Made by a program: the position numbers and the translations under genes
In this document: positions 8,760 to 17,971 of the stretch, piece after piece
Layout: every line of letters starts with the position of its first letter
Position numbering within the stretch: the stretch's first letter is position 1
Notes under the pieces: generated by a model
Databases searched by the model: none
What the model was told of the DNA's origin: nothing
What the model saw: only the letters and a program-made list of their open reading frames with translations
Source of the DNA: Allobogoriella alba
GTDB lineage: Bacteria; Actinomycetota; Actinomycetes; Actinomycetales; Actinomycetaceae
Direction of reading: 5' to 3'
Assembly: GCF_042665525.1 (NCBI RefSeq)
Contig: NZ_JBHTCQ010000005.1
Coordinates: 238,083-302,082 of the forward strand
Length of the DNA: 64,000 bases

Positions 8760-11072
8760 TCAGGCGAAGTGACGCGGAAGGGTCCTGGCGGAGGTCTCCC
8801 GCAGCTCGGTCAGCGGCAGCTCGACGACCGTCTCGGCAAGGCCGGCGAGGCGGAGCGTCTCCCCGCCCGTGGTGCCGATCCGGGCCGCACGCACGCCGTG
8901 GGTGTCGGCCAGCTCCTCGAGCCGCCCTTCCTGGCCCTCGGCGACCGCGACCAGCGCCCGGGCACCGGACTCGGCGAAGAGGGCGGTGGCCGCGTCGACG
9001 CCGTCGCGCTCGAGCAGGGCGGCGAGGTCCACCTCAGCGCCGACCCCGAACCGGAGAACGGCGTCGACGAGCGCCTGGGAAAGGCCGCCCGCGGAGAGGT
9101 CGTGCGCGGCGTGCGCCACGCCGTCGACGGCGCCGACGAGGACCTCGGCGAGCGCCTTCTCCGCCGCCAGGTCGACCCGGGGCGGCACCCCGCCCAGGTG
9201 ACCGTGGACGACGTCGGACCAGACGGACCCGTCCAGCTCCTCCGCCGTCGTGCCCAGCAGGTAGATCGCGCGGCCCGCTTCCGTCCAGCCCGACGGGGTC
9301 GCCGTCGCGACGTCGTCGAGCACGCCGAGGACGCCGACCACCGGGGTGGGGTTGATGGAGGAGTCGAGGCGGCCGGGCTCGCCGGTGCCGTTGTAGAGCG
9401 AGACGTTGCCGCCGGTGACGGGCACCCCGAGCTCGCGGCAGGCGTCGGCGAGCCCGGTGATCGCCTCGACCAGCTGCCACATCGCGTCGGGGTCCTCGGG
9501 CGAGCCGAAGTTCAGGCAGTCGGTGACGGCGAGCGGCCGGGCCCCGACGGTGGCCACGTTCCGGTACGCCTCGGCGAGGGCCTGGGCGGCACCCGTGCGC
9601 GGGTCGAGCTTGGTGAAGCGGCCGTTGGCGTCCGTGCTGATCGCGACCCCGAGCCCGGTGGCCTCGTCGACGCGGACCACGCCGGCGTCGTCGGGCTGCG
9701 CGAGGGCGGTGTTGCCCTGGACGTACCGGTCGTACTGGTCGGTCACCCACGCCGCCGAGGCGAGGTTCGCGGAGCCGGCGAGCGCGAGGACCTGCCCGCG
9801 CAGGGCGGATGCGTCACCGGGGCGTGGCAGGTGCCGGGCGGAGGCGGCGTCGTCGGTGAGGGCGTCCTGCCAGGCCGGACGGGCGTACGGACGGTCGTAG
9901 ACCGGCCCCTCGTGGGCGACGGTCTTGGGGTCGACGTCGACGATGCGCCGGCCGTGGTGGTCGATGGTGAGCCGCCCGTCCCCGGTGACCTCGCCGATGA
10001 CCGCGGTCTCGACGTCCCACTTGGCGGTCACGGCGAGGAAGGCCTCGAGCCGGTCGGGCGCGACGACCGCCATCATGCGCTCCTGGGACTCGCTCATGAG
10101 GATCTCCCCGGCGGTCAGGCTGGGGTCACGCAGCAGGACCTTCTCGAGGTCGACGTGCATGCCGGAGTCGCCGTTGGAGGCCAGCTCGGAGGTGGCGCAG
10201 GAGATCCCCGCGGCGCCGAGGTCCTGGATCCCCAGGACCAGCTCCTGCGCGAACAGCTCGAGGCAGCACTCGATGAGCACCTTCTCCATGAACGGGTCGC
10301 CGACCTGGACGCTGGGACGCTTCGACGGCTTCTCCGCGTCGAACGTCTCCGAGGCGAGGATGGAGGCGCCGCCGATCCCGTCGCCGCCCGTGCGTGCCCC
10401 GAACAGGACGACCTTGTTGCCCGGGCCGGTGGCGTTGGCGAGGTGGATGTCCTCATGCCGCAGGACGCCGACGCACAGGGCGTTGACCAGCGGGTTGCCC
10501 TGGTAGGAGGCGTCGAACTCGGTCTCGCCGCCGATGTTCGGCAGCCCCAGGCAGTTGCCGTAACCGCCGACGCCGGCGACCACGCCGTGCACCACCCGGG
10601 CGGTGTCCGGGTGCTCGACGGCGCCGAAGCGCAGCTGGTCCATGACGGCCACGGGCCGTGCGCCCATGGAGATGATGTCCCGGACGATGCCACCCACGCC
10701 GGTCGCGGCGCCCTGGTACGGCTCCACGAAGCTCGGGTGGTTGTGCGACTCGACCTTGAACGTGACCGCCCAGCCGTCTCCGATGTCGACGACGCCGGCG
10801 TTCTGCCCGATGCCCACGAGGAGACGCTCGCGCATCGCCTCGGTGGTCTTCTCGCCGAACTGGCGCAGGTGGCGCTTGGAGGACTTGTACGAGCAGTGCT
10901 CGGACCACATGACCGAGTACATGGCGAGCTCGGCGGCGGTGGGGCGGCGGCCGAGCAGGTCCACGATGCGGGCGTACTCGTCGGCCTTGAGCCCCAGCTC
11001 GGCGTAGGGCATCGCCTCGTCGGGGGTTGCGGCTGCGTGCTCGACCGTGTCCGGTGCGGTGGTGACACTCAC
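8760..11072 (-). CDS. purL: Phosphoribosylformylglycinamidine synthase subunit PurL
   Basis: This 770-residue protein is the small, Gram-positive type PurL that works with separate PurQ (glutaminase) and PurS. It converts FGAR to FGAM with ATP in purine synthesis. Family blocks seen are MWSEHCSYKSSK near residue 55, FKVESHNHPS, GAATGVGGIVRDI, GGDGIGGAS, ATSELASNG and the C-terminal HDLSAGGL. Partners purQ and purS lie at 25-26 kb rather than beside it. The GTG start at 11072 follows a TAGACT hexamer by 6 nt, which suggests a leaderless message. Confidence 0.96.
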   Translation of the reverse strand: MSVTTAPDTVEHAAATPDEAMPYAELGLKADEYARIVDLLGRRPTAAELAMYSVMWSEHCSYKSSKRHLRQFGEKTTEAMRERLLVGIGQNAGVVDIGDGWAVTFKVESHNHPSFVEPYQGAATGVGGIVRDIISMGARPVAVMDQLRFGAVEHPDTARVVHGVVAGVGGYGNCLGLPNIGGETEFDASYQGNPLVNALCVGVLRHEDIHLANATGPGNKVVLFGARTGGDGIGGASILASETFDAEKPSKRPSVQVGDPFMEKVLIECCLELFAQELVLGIQDLGAAGISCATSELASNGDSGMHVDLEKVLLRDPSLTAGEILMSESQERMMAVVAPDRLEAFLAVTAKWDVETAVIGEVTGDGRLTIDHHGRRIVDVDPKTVAHEGPVYDRPYARPAWQDALTDDAASARHLPRPGDASALRGQVLALAGSANLASAAWVTDQYDRYVQGNTALAQPDDAGVVRVDEATGLGVAISTDANGRFTKLDPRTGAAQALAEAYRNVATVGARPLAVTDCLNFGSPEDPDAMWQLVEAITGLADACRELGVPVTGGNVSLYNGTGEPGRLDSSINPTPVVGVLGVLDDVATATPSGWTEAGRAIYLLGTTAEELDGSVWSDVVHGHLGGVPPRVDLAAEKALAEVLVGAVDGVAHAAHDLSAGGLSQALVDAVLRFGVGAEVDLAALLERDGVDAATALFAESGARALVAVAEGQEGRLEELADTHGVRAARIGTTGGETLRLAGLAETVVELPLTELRETSARTLPRHFA

Positions 11073-11078
11073 GGGAGG

Positions 11079-11084
11079 AGTCTA
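11079..11084 (-). promoter_or_regulatory. -10 box of a probable leaderless purL promoter
   Basis: TAGACT on the minus strand is followed by CCTCCC and the GTG of purL. The 6-nt gap leaves no room for a ribosome site on a normal leader. Confidence 0.45.
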
Positions 11085-11177
11085 GGGTCCGCGCCGAGCC
11101 TCGGGTGCCGCCGGCTGCTGCGCACTGATGTGCTGAACCGTGCGGTATACGGCACGTTTCGGCACATCATCGCGTCG

Positions 11178-12248
11178 ATGAGCCGCGATGATGACCTCGT
11201 GCTGCGCGAGATCACCGAGCCGGTCGACCTGTGCCTGCCGTCCGGCGTGCTCAACCCGGCCGCGGTCGGGTGGACGCGCCGGCCGCTGCACCGTGCGAAC
11301 CTCCGGGTCAGCGGCGGCCTGGCCGTCGGGGACGCGATCGGCCGCGCGGCGATGTGGAGCCGGACCAAGCGGTGGGAGTACTGGTGCGTGATCACGCCCA
11401 CGCACGTGCTGGCCACGACGGTCTCCTCGCTCAACTACGCCGGGGTGCACGCGGTGTGGTTGCTGGACCGGGGCAGCGGCGAGCAGGTCGAGGCGGCGGT
11501 GACCGCACCGCTCGGCGGGGACGTGACGATGCCGACGACGGTCGGCGGTGGCCCGGTGCGCGCCCGCTCGGGACGGCTGGCGATCGCCGTGGACCCCGCT
11601 CCGGGCGAGGGCCCGCGCCCGGGCGCGCGGCTGCGGGCGGTCAGCCCGCGCGTGCGGTGCGACCTACGCATCGAGGTCCCGCCCGGTCACGAGAGCCTCG
11701 GCGTCGTGGTGCCGTGGAGCGACCGGCAGTTCCAGTACACGGTCAAGGACGTCGCCCTGCCGGTGTCCGGCACGATCTGGGTGGACGGGCGGGAGGTGCC
11801 GGTCGAGGAGCGTGCGCCGTCCTGGGCGGTGATGGACGTCGGACGCGGCCGCTGGCCGTACTCGGTGGTGTGGAACTGGGGCACCGGCTCCGGCGTGGTC
11901 GGCGGCGTGGTCACCGGCCTGCAGCTCGGCGGGAAGTGGACCGACGGGACCGGCTCGACGGAGAACGCGCTCCTGCTCGACGGGCGGGTGCACCACCTCG
12001 GCGAGGACCTGTCCTGGGCGTACGACCCGGGCGACCACATGGCGCCGTGGTTCGTGACCGGTTCGCGCGTGGACGTCCGCCTGGAGCCGTTCGCAGAGCG
12101 GACCTCCGCCACCCGCCTGGGGATCATCTCCTCCGAGCAGCATCAGGTCTTCGGCACCTGGTCGGGCTGGGTCCAGGACGACGGCGGAGCCCGCCGCAGC
12201 GTCGACGGCCTCGTCGGGTTCGCCGAGGACGTCGCCAACCGCTGGTGA
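11178..12248 (+). CDS. DUF2804 family protein
   Basis: This 356-residue protein has a C-terminal half rich in Trp, Gly and charged residues (YSVVWNWGTGSG, LQLGGKWTDGTGSTENA, HHLGEDLSW) characteristic of DUF2804, a family related to the lipocalin/AttH-like beta-barrel group. No signal peptide or membrane span is visible, so it is probably cytoplasmic. The function is unknown. I chose ATG 11178 (MSRDDDLV) because similarity-like content begins there; no strong ribosome site is visible. It stands alone, divergent from purL and convergent with the acyl-CoA oxidase gene (4 bp apart). Confidence 0.8.
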   Translation: MSRDDDLVLREITEPVDLCLPSGVLNPAAVGWTRRPLHRANLRVSGGLAVGDAIGRAAMWSRTKRWEYWCVITPTHVLATTVSSLNYAGVHAVWLLDRGSGEQVEAAVTAPLGGDVTMPTTVGGGPVRARSGRLAIAVDPAPGEGPRPGARLRAVSPRVRCDLRIEVPPGHESLGVVVPWSDRQFQYTVKDVALPVSGTIWVDGREVPVEERAPSWAVMDVGRGRWPYSVVWNWGTGSGVVGGVVTGLQLGGKWTDGTGSTENALLLDGRVHHLGEDLSWAYDPGDHMAPWFVTGSRVDVRLEPFAERTSATRLGIISSEQHQVFGTWSGWVQDDGGARRSVDGLVGFAEDVANRW

Positions 12249-12252
12249 GGCT

Positions 12253-14346
12253 CTACCGCAGCGACTTCTCGCTCACCGGCTCCTGCCCCGAGGCGCGGCG
12301 ACGACGTGCGTGGTCCCGTGCCTCCGCCTGACGCTCCTGCTCGACGCCGGTCGCGATGGTGGCCCGGAGGTGCTCGGGGGCGTAGCCGAACGCGTCCACC
12401 AGGAGCCGGGCGTGCGGGCGCAGCCGTGCGAGCAGCCGGTCCACGTAGCTGGTCACGGTGCGGGCGCGCTGGGCGGAGATGCGGCCCTCGGTGAGGTACC
12501 AGGCGAGGTTCTTCTCGATGAGGGTCAGGCCGTAGAGATCCCGCAGGGTGCTCAGGACCTCGCGGGTGCCGGCGTCCCGGACCTGCCCCAGCGCTGCGGT
12601 GAACGCCTCCCACTGGAGGAGCTCGGCGTGGGCCCGCGCGGCCTCGATGAGCTGGTGCTGGTGGCTGTTGAACAGGGCGGCCGCCTCGGCGGGTGGCGCC
12701 TTGCGGGCGGGCCGCAGCGCCAGCGCGATCTGCTCGACCATCGCCTCCACGCGGTCCTCGAGGAGCTCCCGCTGGGTCTCGGCCTCGCGGAGGTGGCCGG
12801 CCGAGCGGGCACGGGACCCGGAGTCCCGGATCGACTGGGCGGCACGCCGCAGCGGGGTGCGGTGCAGCGTCATGTCCGCGGCGCGCTCGGCGACCCAGCG
12901 GACGGCGCCGGCGATGTCGACCTGGGCCATCTCCTTGCCGTAGTCGGTGAGCAGCCGCTTGCCGACGAGCTGGAGCAGGACGTTGTTGTCGCCCTCGAAG
13001 GTGACGTAGACGTCCATGTCCGCCCGCAGGCCCGTCAGGCGGTTCTCGGAGATGAAGCCGGCGCCGCCGCACGCCTCGCGAGCCTCCTGGAGGGTCTCCA
13101 GCGCGAGCCAGGTGTTCACCGGCTTCGCCGCGGCGGCGAGGGTCTCGAGGTCCTGCCGGTCGGCGTCGGTGTCGTGCTCGCCGGAGAAGACGCCGTGGAA
13201 GCGCTCCAGGAGCTCGTTGTGGGCGAAGCCGGCCGCGTAGGTGCGGGCGAGCAGCGGCAGCAGACGGCGCTGGTGCTGCTGGTAGTCGAGCAGGACCTGC
13301 TCCTCGTGCTCGTCCGCCGTCGTGAACTGACGCCGCTCGGTGCCGTAGCGGATGGCGACGGCGAGGGCCATCTTGGCGGCGGCAACCGCGGCACCGGAGA
13401 GGGAGACGCGGCCCTGGACGAGGGTGGAGAGCATGGTGAAGAAGCGCCGTCCGGGGCTCGCGATCGGCGAGGAGTAGGTCCCGTCGGGCGCGACGTCGCC
13501 GTACCGGTTCAGCAGGTTGGTACGCGGCACCCGGACGTGGTCGAACCAGATCCGGCCGTTGTCGACGCCGTTGAGGCCGCCCTTGTGACCGTCGTCGGCG
13601 CCGTCGACGCCCTTGCAGTAGCGCAGCCCGCCGACGCCGTCCTCCTCGCGGACGGGCACGTAGAAGGCGTGCACGCCGTGGTTGACGCCGCGGGTGATCA
13701 GCTGGGCGAAGACGACGGCCGCGATGCCGTGCACGGCCGCGTTGCCGATGTACTCCTTGCGCGCCGCGGTCACCGGGGTGTGGATGACGAACTCGTCGGT
13801 GTCCGGGTCGTAGGTCGCGGTGGTGCCGAGCGCCGCGACGTCGGAGCCGTGCCCGATCTCGGTCATCGCGAAGCAGCCCGGGACCGAGAGGTCCATGATC
13901 CCGGGGAGGAAGCGTGCGTGCTGCTCGGCGGTCCCGAGGTTCGCGACGGCGGAGCCGAAGAGGCCCCACTGCACGCCGGCCTTGATCTGCAGCGACGGGT
14001 CGGCGACCACGAGCTCCTCGAAACCGGCGAGGTTGCCGCCGGGGTCGGCGCCGCCGCCGACCGCCTTCGGGAAGCCGCGGAGCGGCTCGCCCCGCTCGAG
14101 AAGCAGGTGGAGCTGGTGCATCGCGCGCTCCCGGTGCTCGGCCAGGGGCAGCCCCTCGATCTTCTGCATGTCCGGGTCGAGGGCGAGTTCACGGGCGTTG
14201 CGCCGCTGCTCGGCCCAGCGCCCGTCCAGGAGGCGCGCGAGGGCGACGACGTCGACGCGTGGTCCGCCCGCGGGCGGTGGCGCAGGCACGGCGGGCACGG
14301 CGGAGGTCCGGGCGGCGCGGGGGCCGTCGGTGGAGGTCGTGGTCAT
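12253..14346 (-). CDS. Acyl-CoA dehydrogenase/oxidase (FadE5/ACOX-like)
   Basis: This 697-residue flavoprotein catalyses alpha,beta-oxidation of acyl-CoA. The FAD/substrate region has CFAMTEIGHGSDV (158-170) and KEYIGN, and the likely catalytic base is E451 in YVTFEGDNN. The length and C-terminal extension are those of acyl-CoA oxidases or long mycobacterial FadE5-type enzymes rather than the usual 380-residue dehydrogenases. It follows the tetR gene by 17 bp on the same strand and faces the thiolase-fabG4-maoC operon. The same gene set (fadE5, fadA2, fabG4, htdX) occurs in mycobacteria, which I recall from family knowledge. The start is ATG 14346 after GGAGA. Confidence 0.9.
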   Translation of the reverse strand: MTTTSTDGPRAARTSAVPAVPAPPPAGGPRVDVVALARLLDGRWAEQRRNARELALDPDMQKIEGLPLAEHRERAMHQLHLLLERGEPLRGFPKAVGGGADPGGNLAGFEELVVADPSLQIKAGVQWGLFGSAVANLGTAEQHARFLPGIMDLSVPGCFAMTEIGHGSDVAALGTTATYDPDTDEFVIHTPVTAARKEYIGNAAVHGIAAVVFAQLITRGVNHGVHAFYVPVREEDGVGGLRYCKGVDGADDGHKGGLNGVDNGRIWFDHVRVPRTNLLNRYGDVAPDGTYSSPIASPGRRFFTMLSTLVQGRVSLSGAAVAAAKMALAVAIRYGTERRQFTTADEHEEQVLLDYQQHQRRLLPLLARTYAAGFAHNELLERFHGVFSGEHDTDADRQDLETLAAAAKPVNTWLALETLQEAREACGGAGFISENRLTGLRADMDVYVTFEGDNNVLLQLVGKRLLTDYGKEMAQVDIAGAVRWVAERAADMTLHRTPLRRAAQSIRDSGSRARSAGHLREAETQRELLEDRVEAMVEQIALALRPARKAPPAEAAALFNSHQHQLIEAARAHAELLQWEAFTAALGQVRDAGTREVLSTLRDLYGLTLIEKNLAWYLTEGRISAQRARTVTSYVDRLLARLRPHARLLVDAFGYAPEHLRATIATGVEQERQAEARDHARRRRASGQEPVSEKSLR

Positions 14347-14363
14347 CGGGTCTCCGGTTCTGC

Positions 14364-15089
14364 TCAGGCGCGGGTGGTGGCGGTGCGGGTGCGGCGAAGA
14401 ACTCCGACGGCGCCGTCCCAGAGCCAGTTGGACAGGTGCAGCGCGAGGGCCTCGCGGTCGAGCCCGGTGGCGCTTCCGCCGGCGTCGGCGTCGTCGGGGT
14501 CGTCGAGCCGGTCACCGAGCCACAGGTCGACGGCGCCGCGCACCAGGCCCACGACGCCCGCGGCCCAGAGCCGCGCCGCGGTGAGGGTCTCGGCGTCCAG
14601 GTCCTCGCGCGCGGGGACCTCGTCGTCCTGCCCCGTCAGGGCCGGCAGGAGGGCGTCCACCACGAGGTCCGCGACCTGGGAGACGAAGCCGCGCAGCTCC
14701 CCGGCGTTGGCCTCAGGACGGCTGACGAAGGCGTACACGTGCGGCGAGGCGTCGACCATCTCGAGGTAGACGCGAACCATCGCGGAGATGCGTTCGCGCG
14801 GGCCGCCGGCCCCGGCGGCGGCCTCCTCCAGCGCACCCTGCATCCGGGCGAGCACGGCGTGCCCGACGGCCACCTGCAGCCCGGACTTGTCGGTGAAGTA
14901 GCGGTACAGGATCGGCTTGGACGTGCCGATGTGGGCGGCGATGTCCTCCATGGACACGTCTGGGCCGCGGTCGTGGACCGCGCGGCGGGCGGCGCGGACG
15001 AGCTCCGTCCGGCGCGCGGCGCGATGGTCGGCCCAGCGGGTGGCGCGTCCGTCGGTGGGGGCGTCCGAGGGGACGTCGGTGACCGGCAT
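14364..15089 (-). CDS. TetR-family transcriptional regulator
   Basis: This is a 241-residue repressor. The N-terminal helix-turn-helix lies at about residues 28-75 (VRAARRAVHDRGPDVSMEDI, then AAHIGTSKPILYRYF.DK), and a larger all-helical ligand domain follows. It is co-transcribed with the acyl-CoA oxidase gene and divergent from the thiolase operon; a perfect inverted repeat sits directly upstream of its ATG (15089). By analogy with fatty-acid TetR repressors, the ligand may be an acyl-CoA. That is inference. Confidence 0.92.
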   Translation of the reverse strand: MPVTDVPSDAPTDGRATRWADHRAARRTELVRAARRAVHDRGPDVSMEDIAAHIGTSKPILYRYFTDKSGLQVAVGHAVLARMQGALEEAAAGAGGPRERISAMVRVYLEMVDASPHVYAFVSRPEANAGELRGFVSQVADLVVDALLPALTGQDDEVPAREDLDAETLTAARLWAAGVVGLVRGAVDLWLGDRLDDPDDADAGGSATGLDREALALHLSNWLWDGAVGVLRRTRTATTRA

Positions 15090-15095
15090 CACGTA

Positions 15096-15120
15096 ACCGA
15101 CAGTATCAGGTACTGTCGGT
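15096..15120. promoter_or_regulatory. Perfect 10-bp inverted repeat, likely TetR operator
   Basis: ACCGACAGTA (15096-15105), a TCAGG spacer, then TACTGTCGGT (15111-15120) form a flawless palindrome. It starts 7 bp upstream of the tetR ATG and 48 bp before the thiolase GTG. This is the expected place for an operator controlling both directions. Confidence 0.75.
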
Positions 15121-15167
15121 ACCGATAGGACGCTCGGTCCCGAGACGAAAGAGACGAGGACGACGAC

Positions 15168-16511
15168 GTGACCACCGACCCCTCTGCATCCCCGACCCCA
15201 CCCGAGCGACGCGCGGCCGTCATCGGCTCGAACCGCATCCCGTTCGCCAAGGCGGGCAGCGCGTACTCCTCCGCCTCGAACAAGGACATGCTCACCGCGA
15301 CCCTCGACGGCCTCGTCGCCCGGTTCGGGCTGGCCGGTGAGCGGCTGGACGAGGTCGCGGCCGGCGCGGTGCTCAAGCACTCCCGGGACTTCAACCTCGC
15401 CCGGGAGGCCGTGCTGGGCTCGGCCCTGGACCCGCGCACGCCGGCGTACGACGTCCAGCGCGCGTGCGGGACGGGCGTCGAGGCGATCATCGGCGTCGCG
15501 AACAAGATCGCGCTCGGCCAGGCGTCGGTGGGCATCGGCGGCGGCGTCGACTCGACCTCCGACGCCCCGATCGTGGTCTCGGACCGCCTCCGCAAGGTCC
15601 TGCTCACGGCCGCCCGGGCCAAGACGCTGCAGCAGCGGCTCAAGGCGTTCGCCCGTCTGCGGCCGGCCGACCTGGCCCCGGTCGCGCCGGACGTGGCCGA
15701 GCCGCGCACCGGGCTGAGCATGGGCGAGCACCAGGCCCTCACGACGGCGGCCTGGGGCATCACCCGCGAGGCGCAGGACGAGCTGGCACTGGCCTCGCAC
15801 ACGAACCTCGCCGCGGCCTACGACCGCGGCTTCTTCGCCGACCTCATGACGCCGTACCGGGGACTCACCCGGGACGAGTCGCTGCGGGCCGACACCTCGA
15901 TGGAGAAGCTGGCCAAGCTCAGGCCGGTCTTCGGCACCGGCGGCTCCGCGGAGGCGGCCGCAACCATGACCGCCGGCAACTCGACGCCGCTGTCCGACGG
16001 CGCCTCCGCCGTGCTCCTCGCGTCGGACGCCTGGGCCACGGAGCGCGGGCTGCCGGTGCTGGCGCACGTGGTGGACGCGCAGGTGGCGTCCACCGACTTC
16101 GTCACCGGCCGGGAGGGCCTGCTCATGGGTGGCGCCTACGCCATCCCGCCGCTCCTGGCCCGCAACGGCATGTCTCTGCAGGACTTCGACCTGGTGGAGA
16201 TCCACGAGGCGTTCGCCGCGACGGTGCTGGCCACGCTCGCCGCGCTAGAGGACGAGGAGTTCTGCCGCACGCGCCTCGGGCTGGACGCCCCGCTGGGCGC
16301 CGTGGACCGGGCCCGGCTCAACGTCACCGGTTCGTCGCTCTCCGCCGGCCACCCGTTCGCGGCCACCGGCGGGCGGATCGTGGGGACGCTCGCCAAGCTG
16401 CTGCACGAGCGCGGCGACTCCGAGGTCCGGACGGGCGAGAAGGCCCGCGGCCTGATCTCGGTCTGCGCCGCGGGAGGCCAGGCCGTGACGATGATCCTCG
16501 AAGCCGCCTGA
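15168..16511 (+). CDS. Acetyl-CoA acyltransferase (thiolase, FadA2/FadI-like)
   Basis: This 447-residue thiolase has the nucleophile C100 in QRACGTGVEAI, the VEIHEAFAA and AGHPFAATGGR histidine motifs and the C-terminal base C433 in SVCAAGGQA. It would cleave 3-ketoacyl-CoA to acetyl-CoA plus a shortened acyl-CoA, or run in reverse. The GTG at 15168 starts the rightward arm of the divergon; fabG4 follows after 15 bp. Only a weak purine-rich ribosome site (GAGACGAGGA) precedes it. Confidence 0.93.
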   Translation: MTTDPSASPTPPERRAAVIGSNRIPFAKAGSAYSSASNKDMLTATLDGLVARFGLAGERLDEVAAGAVLKHSRDFNLAREAVLGSALDPRTPAYDVQRACGTGVEAIIGVANKIALGQASVGIGGGVDSTSDAPIVVSDRLRKVLLTAARAKTLQQRLKAFARLRPADLAPVAPDVAEPRTGLSMGEHQALTTAAWGITREAQDELALASHTNLAAAYDRGFFADLMTPYRGLTRDESLRADTSMEKLAKLRPVFGTGGSAEAAATMTAGNSTPLSDGASAVLLASDAWATERGLPVLAHVVDAQVASTDFVTGREGLLMGGAYAIPPLLARNGMSLQDFDLVEIHEAFAATVLATLAALEDEEFCRTRLGLDAPLGAVDRARLNVTGSSLSAGHPFAATGGRIVGTLAKLLHERGDSEVRTGEKARGLISVCAAGGQAVTMILEAA

Positions 16512-16526
16512 GTCTGGAGATCTCGG

Positions 16527-17918
16527 ATGAGTGACACCTACCTCGACCTCGTCAGCTCGGGGCCGGCGGCGAGTCTCGCCAAGAAGCTCGGGCTGCCCAA
16601 GCCGGCCCGGCTGCGCCGCACCGACCCGTCCTCTCCCGACTGCCCGCTCACGCCCGGCCCGGTCCTCGTCCTCTCCGACGGCGGGTCCGGCACCGACGCG
16701 GACACGGTCGCCTCGGACCTGCTCGCCTGGGACCTCGACGTCCGCCGGGACACCCGGCTCGGTGAGCACGACCGGTGGGGTGCCGTCGTGCTGGTCCTCA
16801 CCGGCCTCTCCCACCCGGCCGGGCTCTCCGAGCCGGCGCTCGCCCTCGGCTCGGTGCTGCGACGGCTCGCACCCGGCGCCCGCGTGGTGACACTCTCCCG
16901 GGGCGCACCACCCGCACTGGCCGCCCCGGTGGGTGCGGACCCTGCGGTGTCGGCGGCGCGGAACGCGGTCGACGGGTTCCTCCGCTCGCTCGCCAAGGAG
17001 CTACGGGCCGGCGCGACCGGCAACGGGCTGGTGCTGGCGGACGGCGTCGGGCTCTCCGCACCGTCCGTCCGCGGGGGCCTGCGGTTCCTGCTCTCCGCCC
17101 GCTCCGCATTCGTGGACGGCCAGCTCCTGCAGGTCGGCAGCGACGGCGGGGCCGAGCCGGCCGACTGGACCCGTCCGCTGGTCGGCGGCGTCGCCGTCGT
17201 CACCGGTGCCGCTCGCGGCATCGGGGCCGAGGTCGTCCGCGTGCTGGCCCGCGACGGCGCCCGCGTGCTCGGCGTCGACGTCCCGGCAGCGGGCGAGGCC
17301 CTCAGCACGGTGATGAACTCCGTGGGCGGCATCGCCCTGCAGCTGGACGTCACGGCCGACGACGCTGCCGAGCGCATCCTCGAGGTCGCCCGGTCGCGGT
17401 TCGGGCACCTCGACATCGTGGTGCACAACGCCGGGATCCTGCGGGACAAGCTGCTCGCCAACATGACGCCCGAGAGGTTCGACGGCCTGCTCGCGGTCAA
17501 CATCTCCGCCCCGCTGCGGATGAACGAGACGTTCGCCGCGCCCGGCACGCTCGGCGGCGACGGCGTGGCGCCGCGCATCATCTCGCTCGCCTCGACCTCG
17601 GGGATCGCCGGCAACCGTGGGCAGACCAACTACGGCGCCGCGAAGGCGGGCATCATCGGCATGACCAGGGCTCTCGCCGGCCCGGTCGGCGAGGCGGGCG
17701 GTACGGTGAACGCCGTCGCGCCCGGGTTCATCGAGACCGAGATGACGGCCTCCATCCCGCCCGTGCCGCGGCAGATGGCCCGCTGGGGCAGCTCGCTGCA
17801 GCAGGGCGGACGTCCGGTCGACGTGGCCGAGGCCATCGCCTTCCTCGCCTCTCCGCAGGCGGGGGGCGTGAACGGGCAGACGCTGCGGGTGTGCGGGCAG
17901 ATGATGGTGGGCCAGTGA
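16527..17918 (+). CDS. fabG4: 3-oxoacyl-ACP/CoA reductase, FabG4-type SDR
   Basis: This 463-residue protein has two tandem Rossmann units as in mycobacterial FabG4. The N-terminal unit (1-215) is degenerate, without a TGxxxGxG motif. The C-terminal unit is a complete short-chain dehydrogenase with TGAARGIG (226-233), NAG (301-303), S357, Y369 and K373. It reduces 3-ketoacyl thioesters, probably with NADH. The gene lies between thiolase and MaoC genes, so the enzymes cover three steps of a beta-oxidation or elongation cycle. An AGTCTGGAGA purine run precedes the ATG. Confidence 0.9.
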   Translation: MSDTYLDLVSSGPAASLAKKLGLPKPARLRRTDPSSPDCPLTPGPVLVLSDGGSGTDADTVASDLLAWDLDVRRDTRLGEHDRWGAVVLVLTGLSHPAGLSEPALALGSVLRRLAPGARVVTLSRGAPPALAAPVGADPAVSAARNAVDGFLRSLAKELRAGATGNGLVLADGVGLSAPSVRGGLRFLLSARSAFVDGQLLQVGSDGGAEPADWTRPLVGGVAVVTGAARGIGAEVVRVLARDGARVLGVDVPAAGEALSTVMNSVGGIALQLDVTADDAAERILEVARSRFGHLDIVVHNAGILRDKLLANMTPERFDGLLAVNISAPLRMNETFAAPGTLGGDGVAPRIISLASTSGIAGNRGQTNYGAAKAGIIGMTRALAGPVGEAGGTVNAVAPGFIETEMTASIPPVPRQMARWGSSLQQGGRPVDVAEAIAFLASPQAGGVNGQTLRVCGQMMVGQ

Positions 17919-17971
17919 GTGGGCCGGTGACGGGTCACGGGCCCGACGGTCACGAGCACAGCGAGGTGGGT